Part shown: one piece after another, positions 10,764 through 23,050 of the stretch
Layout: the number at the start of each line of letters is the position of its first letter
How positions within the stretch are numbered: the first letter of the stretch is position 1
Source: Basidiobolus meristosporus CBS 931.73
Lineage: Eukaryota; Basidiobolomycota; Basidiobolomycetes; Basidiobolales; Basidiobolaceae
Assembly: GCA_002104905.1 (NCBI GenBank)
Contig: MCFE01000104.1
Location: 1 to 64,000 of the forward strand
Direction: 5' to 3'
Length of the DNA: 64,000 nucleotides
Program-made: the position numbers and the translations under genes
Notes under the pieces: generated by a model
What the model saw: only the letters and a program-made list of their open reading frames with translations
Told to the model about the DNA's origin: nothing
The model's database searches: none

Positions 10764-12711
10764 CTACACTAACATTACGCCTAACCCCAACTCAACTTGT
10801 AACTCCATTAGAATCCACCACTCAATAAGTATTTTGGCTGTAACACTCTGTTTCCACAACTTTGGTGGGAACCCTACAGCTTGATGCCATTGCTCATTCA
10901 CTAGTTCCCACACATCCTGGTCTTCAGCTGGCACTGCAAGGTCTAGCTCCTCATCAGCCATTCTCTGCAATAACTCCTTGCAATATTCAAGTGTGTTTTC
11001 CTGAGCACTGCTTCTGAAGAAGTACTGCAACCTCTTGGTATGCCTATTAATGTTCAAAAATTCCACTGAAGGCATTGTGAGAAGCATTAGAGTTCTTGAC
11101 ATTGCCACTTAGTCTGTCAGTGGGATCCCCTCTCTTTCAACAATGTAGGATGTGGTAGAAAAGTTGTCTTTCTCTGCAAACTCATCTACATCACTAGAGT
11201 GCAGCTCATCTGACCGTGCTTTCAACTCTTGTGAAAAAAACTATTTTCTTGTTAGTAATTCTTCTTGGCTATGATGGGATTCAGTCTGCTCCTGGCTAAC
11301 AATGTTAACTGGCAAGAACTGAAGCTTGTTTCTTACACTTCCCTGTCTCTGGCTTGGATAGACTTTTCCCCTTTACTTTTTCCCTTATCACTGCCAGGCC
11401 TTTCATTGCTACTTTGTCTGAGTGCCTCTTGTATTGAACTGCATTTTCTCCTTGATAAAGGCTGATCTGATGCATCTGTTTTGGTCTGTTTGTCCCTTGC
11501 TGGCACTCTGCAGGCAACTTGATGCTTGTTTCCTGCTTGTTTTGAGCACTCAGCCCATGTTATGATGGGCTCCTGAGGTAGCTGCTTCTTTTTATCACTG
11601 CCAGGTCCTTCATTGCTACTTTAACTGAGTGCTTCTTTAGTGGAAATATGCTTTTTTCTTGGTAAACATTGTGCTGGTACATTCGTGCCTGCCTGCTTGT
11701 CCCTAACTGGCACTCTTCCAGCTACCTGATTCTTCTCTGATGCTTGTTTAGAGCTTTTGGCCCTGCTTGTAGCAGGCTCATGATGAAGTTGCTGGTTTTT
11801 GGCCATTGCACCCTTGTTCTTTGGCCTTTCATAGCTTCTGCTATTCTTGATATACTTTCTTAGCATACCAATGCTAGTCAAAAGACTGTTTGATTGATTG
11901 AAACCAGGATAATGCTCATGGAGCAAGTCAAGTACATTCTGCTTGGTCTTGAGCTCCTGATGTGCCCATGGTATGCTGGCCTTGAGGTATTGACATCCTA
12001 GATTTCAAACAGCTTCATGGATCTTCAATGTTATTTAATTTTTAGGCTTTGGTATAGACACTACATTTTCTTCCTCCCATGCTGCAATAGGTCTTTCCAT
12101 GGGCTTTATATTTGGGCACTGTTTTTGTGCTTCAAAGACTGTATGGTGTTCCTCCGCTGTTACATTGGGAAATGGCTCAATTCTTGGATGTGAAATTAAG
12201 CTACTTAAGCTCCTTCTTTGCAGCAAAGATGCTGCTCTCTCTACCTGGGATATTAATTGCTCTGCATGTATTATCCACTCATCCTGCTTCAGGACTATTT
12301 CCTGATCTCTCTGGGCCATTGCATCTAGCCTATCAGCCACTGCACCAAATTGCTTCATTAATGCTTTGGTATGAAGTGACAGCATACTTGCTAATAGAGG
12401 CGGTGGTGATATTATGATGGCCACTTGTGGGTCTTCAACTGAAGGCACTGCTTTTGCTACATTCTTATCTGTCTCAGCAATATGGTTACCTAGCAGCTCT
12501 GCAGAGATTCCCAATTACCTACTTGACTCAGAACCTGAGGGGTCTGCATTATTCCCTTCAGTGGGCACACTATCCACAAGGCCATTTTTGGTCATTGCCC
12601 TGCTTGTTGCACTGAATGTCAAAGTAAGCTGTTGTCCAAGTGTACTTCTGCTGCTGTTGGCAGTGGGGCCTAGTTAGAAATCTGACAACTTGCTTTATTT
12701 TTTGGTGGCAT
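10764..12711 (-). pseudogene. ORF2 (coiled-coil accessory protein) of copy BD
   Basis: The same protein family as copy C ORF2. Open stretches cover the coiled-coil part (12,035-12,514) and the C-terminal part (10,764-11,108), where this copy lacks the stop seen in copy C. Stops and shifts lie between. The N-terminal ATG corresponds to 12,709-12,711. It is oriented away from the transposase, as in the other copies. Confidence 0.6.
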
Positions 12712-12952
12712 ATATATGAAGATGAGTCAACAAAAGGGGAAATAGTGTTACATATACATGTGTTTGTAACACATATATGTGTTGACTTGGTACCACAACG
12801 TTATTTATAATGCTTACTATGGCAGGTCATCATTGAATCTTACATTCATGTAGGTGCAATGTCTCAAATATAAGACTGCCTTAAATTCACATGAGTATTG
12901 ACAAAAAGTGATACAATAGTGTTGCATTGTTGAAGGTCAAACTGTTTGCCCC

Positions 12953-13060
12953 ATGAACAAGACTACTTTAATTCAACACCATAAGAGAATAGAAAAAGAC
13001 CATTTGGCTATTGTAGCAAGCCTCTCAGCTATGAAGCATGCAGACAGCATAGGAAGTATA
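12953..13060 (+). pseudogene. Transposase of copy BD, 5' stub
   Basis: Starts with ATG and the N-terminal zinc-finger region, as in copy C. A one-base loss in an A-run shifts the frame. The gene is interrupted at 13,060 by copy C and continues at 18,814. Confidence 0.65.
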
Positions 13061-13080
13061 CCCTATGAAAAATAATTTGG
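13061..13080 (+). repeat. Copy C terminal inverted repeat, transposase side
   Basis: CCCTATGAAAAATAATTTGG. About 14 of the first 17 bases match the opposite terminus. Confidence 0.8.
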
Positions 13081-13679
13081 TCCGGTGGGTGGATCCCATT
13101 GAGAAACCGTCCTAATACCAGCGGCTTGGAATTAGTGACCCTCTTAAAAATCTTATGACAGGATCACAATGGCATTTTGCCAATTTTACTGCCAAATAAA
13201 GTTCCAAAACTTGGCAAGATTTGATTAGTGCTGTGACAGTAATTGTATGGTATTGTTGTGGTCTTATTGCACTCTACAACTATTTTGAATGGACCCAACT
13301 GGCCAGGACATTCAATTGCCTTAAATGGCAAGAACCTAACAGTATTTCAATGGCCTCATAGCAAGACTCTAATGGCATTACAACGGTAGTATGGTGGCCT
13401 ACAGCTAGCTCTGTATAATGCTACTGGACCAATTTACCTAATAGTATTTCCTTTTTCTACCTCCTGTTGGGCAATTCATGTATTACACTGTAGAATCACC
13501 CCTCTTTATTTGCTAACTCACTACTACCTTGTGTATTCCATATATAGTTCAAATCAAAAAAAACTATGGCCTCTTGCTTAATAACATCCACAAATATGCA
13601 CACCTGCCGCAATTGACATACTTCTATCACATCAGCTTTATGGCTTTTTAATGTGATACTTGCAAAGCTGCTATATACC

Positions 13680-16200
13680 TAGTATTGCTGGTAACATATA
13701 TATCTTGCAAACATATGCTTGGGTATTGCTACTTCTGCCATGAATACCTCCTGAATATCTGCAAAGAACTTCTTAGTATTTAGCCAAAATATTCCTTCTC
13801 CCTGCTTCATTCTAGCCCCCCTGATAGGTGTGCTCTGGCTCCTGTTTGTGTGAGCTCCACATTGAATAGTGCAGAAGTTGGCTTGTGACCAAGAGAAATC
13901 CGGCATACCTTGGAAGTTTTTTCCTAATGAAATTAGTTGCTTATTGCACCCAACCCAACCTTGCATTACTTAACTGATTACCCATGCATTGAGGTTGCTT
14001 AGCTACTTAATGCCATAGGCATATGTGTCTCCATGTGCACACCTGTCTTCAGTATTTTCCAACTCTTCCTGGCTGACCTCCATATGCCAACTCATCACAT
14101 CCATGACAGACTTGAAGGTAATATTCTTGATGAGATTGGGATATGGTAGTGCCTGCAACTTGACTTCTCTTTCTATCTCCCCATACATCTGCCCCATAGG
14201 AAACTCCTAAAAGGTGAAGCAAGGCCAAATATTCTCCACACACTAAGCAAGATGGAGTAGCAAATGGATACAGTAGCAGCAGAGATCTACACTTTCAGCT
14301 TTATGTTTGTTGTATAGCCACTTAATACCTGTCACAAACTCCATCCACAACAGCTGTAGATGTGTCAAGTTGGCAATGGTGAGCCGCTTCTGGATAAATA
14401 TTCCTACAATGTCCACAAATGACTCCAAATGCTTCCAATGTACTCTTGGTAGGTATAGCTTCAGAATTCCACTTGAATGAATATATATCCAGTTTATCCA
14501 GTCTTTGCATCTGTATTGTTGCCTATGTGTATAAATATTGATTGGAACCCATGAGAAGTACTTAGGGTAGCAGATACTCTATGATGTCTTGCCAATTCTT
14601 TCAAATTTCTCCAGCATCTTGAAGGGCTCATTTAGCTTGAAATGCCCCATGTACAACTTGGTCATCAGTATAGGGATAATGTTGAAAAGTAAATGCATTG
14701 CTCCTAGTGGAAAGCTTTTACTCCAACAGATACTCTCTATCTTAAGTATCTCCAGTTTCCAATTGTTTGCATATTCCAGCCAATGGCTTATATCTTGCCA
14801 ACTTTGCTGCATTTGCATGCTGACTTCTGTACATTCTCTCGGTGGGAAGATCATGTTCTTAGTGCTGGTGTTTAGTAACAATAATCTGAGTGAGTTATGG
14901 AGTAAATCCCATGGATTTCACACATTTGACAGCAATACTCTCCATTGTGCCCAGAAAACCTGCTATCCTGCTGATGGTTGGGGTATCTCCAATGCAGATA
15001 ATAATATGTGCTTTTACATGATGGCCATCTACTGTTATCCTGCTGGAAAGCATACAAATTCATCCAGCAATAGATACAGGTAGCTATCCAGGTTGGATGG
15101 TGACTTAGGCCCAGATACCAGTGAGACTATCATCAGATTATTGTTCTGATATTGTAAGATGGGCAGCAGATTTGGATTGATGAGAATCAGTGGCCAGCAG
15201 GATTTGCAGGTAAAGTACTTGCTTAATGATATTCCATCAAGTGCTAAGGCAAAGGCATAGTCATACATATCTTCAAAGTAGCCCTTGCTTCTTAGCTGTT
15301 TATAATGTTTGCCATCAAATATATTGGATATGTTTGCGCTTGATTGATTCTGAGTGCAGTACTGTATAGCTTTGCAATATGTGTCAGACTGCATTAGCTT
15401 CCTCAGATGGGGTATTACTGGAATATATTCTAAGTGTGAACAATGTTTTCCCTCAATGGTGGTGGATTCACAGCTATTTGGACATGTAGCATTGGTAGCA
15501 TTTTTGGATGTGAATGCCATGCAATTGTTGACACATGCTTGAGTCAGAACAGTGTCTAGATCATAGGTTGCCAGCTGCATGACGGTTGTCCACTTGTACC
15601 ATGTACATAGTAAGTTACATTCCAGGATGATTTTGGCAAGAAGTAGTAATAAATCCTCAAAGCCCCCATTACTTATATTAGTGGAAATGTGCCACTTCTC
15701 TAGTCACAACATCACATCATTCACCAGTAGATGGATTAATGTGCTCACTTGGCCCCATAAAGTATCCTTAGCATTTTTTTCAACAGGTGTTGTCTTATTG
15801 CATATTGGGATCTACTGGGCTCATATATGGTGCTGTTGTTAAGGGAGATAGGCTCACAATCCATCAGTGAACTTTCTTTGTCAGAGCTATCACTCTGTGT
15901 GCCATATTCAGAAGGCTGAGGTGAGCCTAAAGGCATTGCAAACTCACCTGACTCAGATTGCACACGGTGGCCAAGATGGCCAGGTGCCAATATAGAAATA
16001 TTAACTGGTTGGCAAGAAAATGTTGGTACAATAGTGACCAATGATTGGTCAAATATGACTTGTGTGGCAAAACACTTGCCATGATCTTTGTAATACTTCC
16101 TATGCTATCTGCATGCTTCATGGCTGAGAGGCTTGCAACAATAGCCACATGGTCTTTTTTCTCTTCTCTTACGGTGTTGAATCAAAGTAGTCTCTTCCAT
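13680..16200 (-). pseudogene. Plavaka/CACTA-like transposase of copy C
   Basis: ATG at 16,200. It opens with a basic segment and a C-x2-C...H-type finger, then a TAG stop where copy BD has Gln. An acidic/Ser-rich region follows (15,745-16,041). The best-preserved block (15,035-15,580) carries LALDG, the SCWPLI-like motif, SGPKSP and a following Asp and DE. These resemble the catalytic core of Transposase_21/Plavaka proteins. A GH...CCxMC block follows near 14,900. A stop at the same place in all copies next to GTGAGC may be an intron donor. Several real shifts remain downstream. The role, cut and paste of the element, is family knowledge. Confidence 0.65.
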
Positions 16201-16422
16201 GGAGCAAACAGTTTGACCTTCAACAACATAATGCTATTATACCACTTTTTGGTCTGTACTCCCCTGAATTTAAGACAGTCTTGTATTTGAGGCATTGCAC
16301 CTACATGAATGTAAGATTCAATGATGACCTGCCATTGTAAGCATTATAAATAATTTGGTGGCCCCACAAACACATGTATATGTAACACTACTTCCCCTTT
16401 GGTTTGACTCACTTCCATATAT
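16201..16422. promoter_or_regulatory. Shared divergent promoter region of copy C
   Basis: A 222-bp spacer between the divergent starts of the transposase (16,200, minus) and ORF2 (16,423, plus). The same region is recognisable in copies A (about 1,232-1,451) and BD (12,712-12,952). No specific box is asserted. Confidence 0.5.
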
Positions 16423-18412
16423 ATGCCACCAAAAAATAAAGCAAAGTTGTCTGGTTCCCAACCAAGCCCCACCACTGATGGCAACAGAAGAATGGTTGGA
16501 CAACAGCTTGCTTTGACATGCAGTGCAATAAGCAGGGCTACATTCAAAAAAGGCCATGTTAACTGTGTGCCCAATGCAGGTAATAATGTGGACTCCTCAA
16601 GCTCTCAGTCAAGTTGGTAATGAGAACCTCTGTGGAGCCTCAGGCTGACCATTATGCTCAGGTAGATGAGAATGTAGTAAATGAAGTACCCTTGGTTGAA
16701 GACCTGCAAGTAGCCATCATAACACCACCACCCATATTAGCAAGTATATTGTCAGCTCATACCAAAGCATTAATGAAGCAATTAGGTGCAGTGGCTGATA
16801 GGATAGACACAGTGGCCCAGAGAAATCAGGAAATAGTCCAGAAACAGGATGAGCAGATAATACATGTAGAGCAATCAATATCCCAGGTAGAGAGAGCAGT
16901 ATCTTTGCTGCAAAGAAGGAGCTCAAGTAGCTCAATGTCACAGCCAATAATTGGGCCACTTCCCCATGTAACAGCAGAGGAACACTGTACAGTCTTTAAA
17001 GCACAACAACAGTGCCCAAAGATAATGCCCACAGAGAAACCTGTACAGTGTGGGAGGGAGACAATGTGGTGCTTATACCAAGGCCCAAAAAAAAAGACAT
17101 TGAAGATCTGTGAAGCAGCTGGGTGCAATAATGAAGAGTAGGCTAATATTCAAGAGGCCATTAGAAGTCTAGCATGCCATCACCTTGAGGCCAGCATACC
17201 ATAGGACCATCAGGAACTCAAGGTCAAGCAGAATGTACTTGACTTGTTCCATGAGCATTATCCTGAATTCAAATGGGCCAACAGAACTTGGGCCAGCATT
17301 GGTATGCTGTGAAAGTATCTTAAGAATAGCAGAAACTATCAAAGGCAGAAGAACAAGGGTGCCATGGCTAGAAACTGGTGGTTTCATCACAAGCCCATTA
17401 CTAGCAGGGCCAAAAGCTTCAGGTAAGCATCAAAGAGATGTCAAGTAGCTGGAAGAGTCCAAATTAGGGACAAGCAGGCAGACATGAAGGCACCAGCACA
17501 ACATTTATCAAGGAAAAAGCATTGTACCCCACAAGAAGCACCCAGTCAAACTAGCGGTGAAGGACCTGACGGTGATAATAATAAGCAGCTTGTACAGGAG
17601 CCCATCACACCTATGGATGAGAGCTCAAAACAGGTGGGAAAGAAACTTTGGGTTGCCAGGAGAGTGCCAGCAAGGGACAAGCAGGCCAAACAGATGCATC
17701 AGAGCAGAATTTATCAAGGAGAAAACAGTTCATTACTAGAAGCACTCAGACAAAGTAGCAGTGAAAGACCTGACAGTAATAAAGGAAAAGGTAAATGGAA
17801 AAATGTCTACCCAAGCCTGAGACAGGGAGGCATGCAAAAAAAACTGCATCTCTCAACAATTAACGCTCTAAGCCTGGAACAGACTGAATCCCAACATAGC
17901 CAAGAAGAGTTTCCAACAAGAATACAGCTGTTTTCACAATAGTTGGAAGTGCAGCCAGTTGAGCTACACTCCAGCAAGGAAGATGTGTTTGCAGAAAAAG
18001 GCAATTTGTCTACCACAGCCTCCACATACATCATTGTTGACAGAGTGGAGATCCCACTGACAGACAAGGCTACAGCATCAAGAACTCAAAAGACTATCAC
18101 AATGCCTTCAGTGGTATTTTGGAACAATAATAGGCACACCAAGTGGTTGCAGCACTTCTTCAAGAGCAGTGCTAAAGAATACACACTTGAATATTGCAAA
18201 GATTTATTGCAAAGACTGGCAGATGAGGTGCTAGACCTTGCAGTGGCAGCTGAAGACCAGGACATGTGGGAACCAGTGAATGAAATGTGACATAAAGTCA
18301 TTGGGTTCCTGCCAAAGTTGTGGAACCAGAGTGTTACAGCAGAAGTACTTACTGAGTGGTGGATTTTAATGGAGGTACCTGTTGAGTGTGGGGTTGGGCA
18401 CAATGTTAGTGT
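16423..18412 (+). pseudogene. ORF2 of copy C: coiled-coil protein of unknown function
   Basis: Not recognised. From the ATG at 16,423 the first frame runs about 65 codons. A one-base loss relative to copy A (near 16,620) moves it to the frame open at 16,614-17,141. That part has a heptad-like coiled coil (about 60 residues from HTKALMKQLG), then a Ser-rich stretch and a TAEEH motif. A Lys/Gln-rich middle follows (17,484-17,942). A conserved C-terminal block (17,943-18,290) has HTKxLQxFF and a Trp-rich end; a TGG-to-TGA stop lies at about 18,288. By position it could act like the second (TNPA-like) protein of plant CACTA elements; that is inference. Confidence 0.55.
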
Positions 18413-18793
18413 AGGGTATAGGGACTTGTATAGGTCAATACATTTGGCAATTGAGGTACAACTGAAGTTTCAACAGATATAAATCAATTTGTACGCATGA
18501 AAAGTTAGAGAAACAGCTAAGTCAGAAAGTAAGGAGTGTGAAAAAGAGCCAATAGCATATCAATCCACACAAATGTAGGAGGTGATATAGTGTCCTATAT
18601 CAGATAGTGAGCAAATTGGCAGGGAACCAATCAAAAGCCACCTATACATTGTTGTGAAGAAATATTTTAACCAAGTTTTTTGTGGAATCTGGGGTGCAAT
18701 TATTTTTCAATGGTCCCTGGACAGTGTCCTGATGGGATCAGTACCTCCTAGTCACAGGACTTTAACTTTGTGATGGCCTTTTGATGGGATTGT

Positions 18794-18813
18794 TACAATA
18801 ATTTTTTGTAGGG
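18794..18813 (-). repeat. Copy C terminal inverted repeat, ORF2 side
   Basis: Read inward on the minus strand: CCCTACAAAAAATTATTGTA. It also aligns with the BD terminus at 10,367. Confidence 0.8.
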
Positions 18814-21173
18814 ATATCAGAAAGATCACAGCCAGAGTTTTGCCACACAAGTCATATTTGACCATTCACCAGTCACTACTGTACCAACAATATCTTGCTT
18901 GCCACTTGATACTTCTATAATGGCATCTTGCTGTACTTGCCACCTTGTACAAACTGAGCCAGGAGAGTTTGTGATGCCTTTAGGCTCACCCCAGCCTTCT
19001 GAATATGGCAAGCAGAGTGATGGCCCTGAATAAGCAGGTTCACTGGTGAATTGTGAGCCTATCTTCCCTAACAACTGTACCCTGCATGAGCCCAACAAAA
19101 TCCCATTATGCAATGAGACAACACCTGTGAAAGAAAATGCCAAGAATACTTTGTGGAATCAAGTGAGCCCAGTAATCCATCTACTGGTGAATGATGCGAT
19201 GTTGTGGCTAGAGAAGTAGCTTGTTCCACTATTATCAGTAATGGGGGCTTTGAGGATTTACTACTACTTCTTGCCAAAATCATCCTGGGATACAAATTAC
19301 TATGTGTATGGCATAAATGGAAAACCATCATGCAGCTGGCAACATATGACCCAGTGACAGTCCTGATACCACTATGTGTTAACAGTTGCATGGCATTCAC
19401 ATCAGGAAATGCCATCATTGCAAGGTGTCCAACTTGTCAGGAATCCACCACCATTGGGGGAAAACATTGTTCACACTCCAGATATATTCAAGTAATACCC
19501 TTTTTAAAGAAGCTCATGCAGTCTGACAAATATTGCAAAGCTTTACAGTACCTCACTCAGTATCAATCAAGTGTAAATATATCTGATATATTTGATAGCA
19601 TACATTACAAACAGTTAAGAAGCAAGGGCTATTTTGAAGATATGTATGACCATGCCTTTGCCTTGGCACTTGATAGATTCTCATTATACAAGTACTCTAC
19701 CAGCAAACCCTGCTGGCCACTGATTCTTGTCAACCTGAATCTGCCGCCTATCTTATGGTATCAGAGCCAAAATCTGATGGTAGTCTCACTGATATCTGGG
19801 CCTAAATCACCATCCAACCTGGATATCTACCTATATCCATTGCTGGATGAATTGTGTATGCTTTCCAGCAGGAAAACAGTAAACGGCTGTCACATAAAAG
19901 CGCATATTATCATCTGCATTGGAGATACCCCAGCCATTATCAAGATAGCCAGCTTTTCTGGGCACAATAGATGGTATTGCTGTTGAATGTGTGAGATCTA
20001 GGGGACTTACTCCATAACTCACACACATTATTATTACCCAAACACCAGCACTAAGAACATCATCTTCAATAGAGAGAATGTACAGAAGTCAGCATGCAAT
20101 TGCAGCAAAGTTGGCAAGCTATGAGCCATTGGTCAGAATATACAATCATTCAGAAACCAGATATACTTAAGATAGAGGGTATGTTTTTGAGCAAAAGCTT
20201 TCCACTGAAGGCAATGCATTTGCTTTTCAACAATATCCCTATACTGATGACCAAGTTGTACATGGAGCATTTCTAGCTAAATGAGCCCTTTGAGATACCA
20301 GAGAAATTTCAAAGAATTGGCAAGATATGACAGAGTATCTGCTACCCTAAGTACTTCTGACAGGCCCCAATCAACATTCATACACATATGCAACAATACT
20401 AGTGCAAGGACTGAATGAACTTGATATGTATTAATCCAAGTGGCCTTCTGAAGCCATTTCTACCATGAGTACATTGAAGGTATTGGGAGTCATATGTGGA
20501 TATTGTAGGAATATTTATCCAGAAGTGGATCACCAACACCAACTTGATGCATCTACAGCTGTTGTGCAAGGAGTTTGTGACTGGGTTTGAGCGGCTATAC
20601 TACAAACATAAAGCGGAATGTGTAGATCTCTGCTGCTACTGTATCCATTTGCTACTCCATCTTACTTGGTGTGTTGAGAATATTGGACCTTGCTTCACCT
20701 TGTGGGAGCTTCCTATGAAGCAGATGTGTGGGGAGATAGGAAGACAAGTCAGGTTGCATGTACTACCATATCTCAATCTTATCAAGAATATTACCTTCAG
20801 GTCTGTCATGGATGTGATGAGTTGGCACATGGAGGACAGGCATGAAGAGTTGGAAAATACTGGGGACAAATGTGCACATGGGGACACCTATGCCTATGGC
20901 ATTAAGAAGCATAGCAGCCCCAATGTGTGGGTAATCAGTTAAGTAATGCAAAGTTGGGTTGGGTGCAACAAGCAACTAATTTGTATTAGGAAAACTCTAC
21001 CAAGGTATGCCAGATTTCTCATGATCACAGGCCAACTTCTACACCATTTAGTACAGAATTCACACAAACAAGAGCCATCATGCACCTATAAGGGGGACTA
21101 GAATCCAGCAGAGAGTAGGAATATATTGGCTAAATACCAAGATGTTCTTTGTGGATATTCAGGAGGTTTTCAT
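18814..21173 (+). pseudogene. Plavaka/CACTA-like transposase of copy BD, main part
   Basis: Resumes the gene interrupted at 13,060. It contains the longest intact stretch of the family, 19,204-19,986 (260 codons): LALD, a CWPLI-like motif, NLPPILW, SGPKSP, a spaced Asp, LLDEL and the IGDTPA...FSGH block. These are the blocks used to place the family in the CACTA/Plavaka group. Upstream and downstream frames are broken. It is truncated at about 21,173 at the junction with gypsy-2. Confidence 0.7.
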
Positions 21174-23050
21174 GGCAGAAATCAAGTTAATCTTGGTGAA
21201 GACTTGGGCAGCAGATAGTTGATCCAACAGTGTGTTGATCAGGGGCAGGGGGTAGTGGCTCTTGACTGTGATCTTATTCAAAGCACGGTAGTCCACACAC
21301 ATTCTGAGGGTGCCATCCTTCTTCTTGACAAAGATGATTGGGGCTCCAGCAGGTGATTTGGAGTGCTGAATAAAACCCTTCTGGAGGTTTTCTCCAATAT
21401 AACCATGGAGTTCTTTCAACTCCGGCTGGGAGAGGTTATATATTGGGCCAAATGGAGGGACTTTTCCATCTTCAAGGTCAATAGGGCAGTCATAAGGCCA
21501 ATGTTCAGGGAGGAGTTCTGCTTTCTTCTTGTCAAACACATGGGCAAACTCTTGGTACTTGGCTGGTATGTTTGCTGAGGGGGCTCCTTCAGCTGGCAAG
21601 GTATCTTGGGCTGTTGAACTGTTGGCAACAGTCTTTTCACAGTTATCAGGGTCTGGAGATTTCATGGAGTTGACTTGGTGGGATCTGGTGAATGATGGGA
21701 TATTGGATTTCCAATCAATACTTGGATTGTGGTAGCTCAGCCAGGAGCTTCCAAGCACAATAGGATAGTGTGGTGAGTTGATGATGTTGAAGGCAATTCT
21801 TTCTTGGTGAGCAGTACTGGACAGCTGAAGTAAGCATGTTTCATGGGTAACGGCACCAGAGGAGAGTGATCATCCATCAATAACTTCTACTTGGGCTGGA
21901 CAGGATTTCAAGGTAACAGGAATAGAGTGCTTCTGGACAAAGGCTTGGTCGATGAAACAGGATGAAGCACCGGAATCAATCAGGGCTAGGACTGGGACAG
22001 GACTGGAGTCAGGGATCTGGATTTTGACAGGCATTCTCAAGGACTGGATAGATTTTGTGGCAAAGGAAGATTCTTGGATATGCTGGATTTTCATAGGTGG
22101 GTCCAGTTGCAAGCCTGTCAGTGCAACTGGACATTGGAGTTTCCCAACAGATCTGAATCAGGTTGGTTACTGGAGGACTGCATCAGCTTGAAGCTGGACT
22201 TCTTGTTGGGGCAGGACTTGGCAAAGTGACCTGGTTGGCCACAGTATAGACAGAGGTTGGCTTGTTGACATCTGGACTTTTCACTCTTTGATAGTTTCTT
22301 GTATTTGGCACTATCAATCTGCATAGGATCTTCTGGAGTGACTTGGGGAGCAGGAGGGGCTGGGACTGCAACAGGAATGTGTCTTTGATGGTTTTTTTGC
22401 TTCTTCTGGAATAGTCTGTTATCACACTGGATTGCTTGGTGCATAGCTTCAACCAATGTATCTGGATCTGGGAGTGTGAGTAGCAGATCACAAACTTCAT
22501 CATTAAGGCCATCTTGGAATTGGCTTATCAAGTCTGCTTGACCCCAGGAGCTGAGGTCACTGGAGAGTTGTTGGAATTCTAAGGCATAGACTGATGCTGG
22601 TTTGTTCCCTTGTTTGAGGGTCTTGATCTTGTTGGCGGCAGTTCTGGCTTGGTCAAGGTTACCAAATGTTAGCTCCATTTCAGTGAGAAAAGCTTGATAG
22701 TCTCTGAGGAGGGGAGAGTTGGTCTCCACTAATGGGGAGAACCACTTGAGAGCTGTACCAGTAAGCAGGTTGGAGATGAAACCAACTTTGGCCTGGTCAG
22801 TGGGGTACCGGTTGGGCTGGAGTGCAGGATTGTTCTTCACCATGTTGATGAAGGCACAGAATTTGTTCTGAGAGCCATTGAACTTGGTAGCAGGAGTGTT
22901 CTTGGGTTCTTAGTAGACTGGGACATGGCTAGTTTGCTGGACACTTTGGTTCTGGAACTAAGCAAGAGTGTTTCTGAGGTCTGCATGGTCTTGCTGCAGT
23001 TGAGTAAAGGCAGCCATGAGCTGGGCAAAGCTCAGCTCTAGGTTGGACAT
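21174..23050 (-). pseudogene. Ty3/gypsy fragment gypsy-2 (gag, protease, start of RT)
   Basis: Starts at the ATG at 23,050. The Gag core is open at 22,118-22,843, with a CCHC knuckle (CLYCGQPGHFAKSC). The protease part has DSGAS (21,870-22,112, frame disturbed). The RT N-terminus (21,159-21,758) has CVDYRALN. The element ends inside RT motif A, where it reads KINL like gypsy-1. It is a different family from gypsy-1: Gag and protease differ throughout. RNase H, integrase and the 3' LTR are absent. The junction with BD falls in a shared GGCAGAA(A/G)T. Confidence 0.85.

Larger units (their letters stand above)
13061..18813. mobile_element. CACTA/Plavaka-like DNA transposon, copy C (structurally complete, 5,753 bp)
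   Basis: The ends are inverted repeats: CCCTATGAAAAATAATT at 13,061 and, reading inward from 18,813, CCCTACAAAAAATTATT. They are flanked by a 3-bp duplication ATA (13,058-13,060 and 18,814-18,816). CACTA-group elements are known for 2-3 bp duplications. Inside are a leftward transposase and a rightward coiled-coil ORF2 with a shared central region at about 16,201-16,422. Subterminal repeats differ by side: CCATCA on the ORF2 side, AATGGC on the transposase side. Both genes carry stops, so this copy is not autonomous now. Confidence 0.85.
10367..21173. mobile_element. CACTA/Plavaka-like DNA transposon, copy BD (split by copy C)
   Basis: The left terminus at 10,367 begins CCCTATGCAAAAC and aligns over more than 100 bp with the ORF2-side end of copy C. 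The leftward ORF2 lies at 10,764-12,711. The rightward transposase starts at 12,953, is cut at 13,060 by copy C, and resumes at 18,814. The right side ends at about 21,173, joined to gypsy-2, so the transposase-side terminus is missing. Removing copy C and one ATA restores a sequence alignable to copies A and C at the target site. Confidence 0.8.
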
